Assembly (NCBI GenBank): GCA_946481095.1
Contig: CAMLML010000089.1
Span: forward strand, 1-16,643
DNA: 16,643 bases
Direction of reading: 5' to 3'
Source of the DNA: an uncultured Cellvibrio sp.
Lineage (GTDB): Bacteria > Pseudomonadota > Gammaproteobacteria > Pseudomonadales > Cellvibrionaceae
A program made the translations under genes and the position numbers. Below the pieces are notes generated by a model. It was not told where the DNA came from and searched no databases. It was given only the letters and a program-made list of their open reading frames with translations. Positions 16,329 to 16,643 of this stretch are shown here, piece by piece (position 1 is the stretch's first letter; each line of letters begins with the position of its first letter).

Positions 16329-16382
16329 TAAGTTCTTTTTAAATATGTTTGATTTGGAAGATTGAATTTCTTTTGGAGTTTT

Positions 16383-16640
16383 ACCCCTCTCCCCTGCCCC
16401 TCTCCCACAAGGGGAGAGGGGAATTGGTTCTGTTCAAAGTTTTACCTGAACTCTTTTCTTTCAAGCTTATATTCCATTTCTTTTAGAACTCAAATCTGCC
16501 ACCTCTCCATTTATGGAAGATGAGAATTGGTTCTGTTCAAAGTTTTATTTGAACTCATTTCTTTCAAGCTTATCCCTTTTTTCTTTCAGAACTCAAAGCT
16601 GCTCCCTCTCCCTTGATGGGAGAGGGCTGGGGAGAGGGTG
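16383..16640. repeat. BIME/REP-like double-hairpin element, copy 2, with internal duplication
   Basis: The same element as at 9167-9320 in the same orientation. The left hairpin is at 16397-16421 (10 base pairs, loop ACAAG), the right one at 16604-16626 (9 base pairs, loop TTGAT), followed by CTGGGGAGAGGGTG. At 258 bases it is about 103 longer than copy 1 because its interior is duplicated: 16421-16523 and 16524-16626 are tandem copies, roughly five-sixths identical by eye. The inner copy of the right hairpin (about 16501-16523) has decayed and keeps only a short TCCAT/ATGGA stem. The element begins 54 bases upstream of the recJ start, and nothing else is seen in the 315 bases from recJ to the end of the window. 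Confidence 0.88.
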
Positions 16641-16643
16641 TTT

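Noticed and set aside
16383..16640. CRISPR-like array, because similar palindromic units and a direct repeat recur
   Set aside because: Only two tandem units of about 103 bases, with related interiors and no short constant repeats with unique spacers; no cas gene is near.

Overview
The window looks like chromosomal DNA of a moderate-GC, free-living gammaproteobacterium. The gene set (a fimX-type c-di-GMP receptor, a PEP-CTERM surface protein, a feo operon, the ybbA-ybbP/tesA cluster and recJ) and the intergenic repeats suggest a Cellvibrio-like member of the Cellvibrionaceae. That placement is inference; there is no rRNA or other decisive marker here. I see no transposase, phage gene, tRNA, rRNA or CRISPR array.

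Layout. Positions 1-337 are an AT-rich leader with no gene. 338-4299 (+) holds two genes that probably form one operon: a PilZ-like protein and a FimX-type protein (REC-PAS-GGDEF-EAL) whose catalytic motifs are all degenerate, pointing to c-di-GMP sensing for type IV pilus twitching. A terminator at 4312-4341 serves both this operon and the convergent gene at 4372-5157 (-), a small exported protein with a PEP-CTERM sorting tail. That gene has a near-consensus sigma-54 promoter and, upstream of it, a TGTAAA...CCGACA box, the arrangement expected for PrsK/PrsR-type control. Divergent from it lies feoA-feoB-feoP (5463-7776, +), ferrous iron uptake, with a Fur-box-like site in front.

7778-9145 (-) is a MATE efflux transporter. 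It converges on feoP with a one-base gap. Then come ybbP (9324-11819, -) and ybbA (11901-12674, -), an ABC transporter, with tesA (12779-13393, +) divergent from them as in many gammaproteobacteria. A glycosyltransferase-like gene (13444-14601, +) follows and overlaps the 3' end of recJ (14598-16328, -) by four bases.

Repeats are the most unusual part. A G/A-rich double-hairpin element (BIME/REP-like) occurs twice, at 9167-9320 and 16383-16640, in the same orientation, each just upstream of a minus-strand start codon. The second copy carries an internal 103-base tandem duplication. A different palindromic element of about 102 bases (11847-11948) sits between ybbA and ybbP and supplies the last 15 codons and the stop of ybbA. 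The ybbA N-terminus in turn carries a tandem pentapeptide repeat, so both ends of this ATPase look lineage-specific. I did not find a wholly new system. The best leads are the element-built YbbA tail, the sigma-54/PEP-CTERM promoter and the duplicated double-hairpin element.
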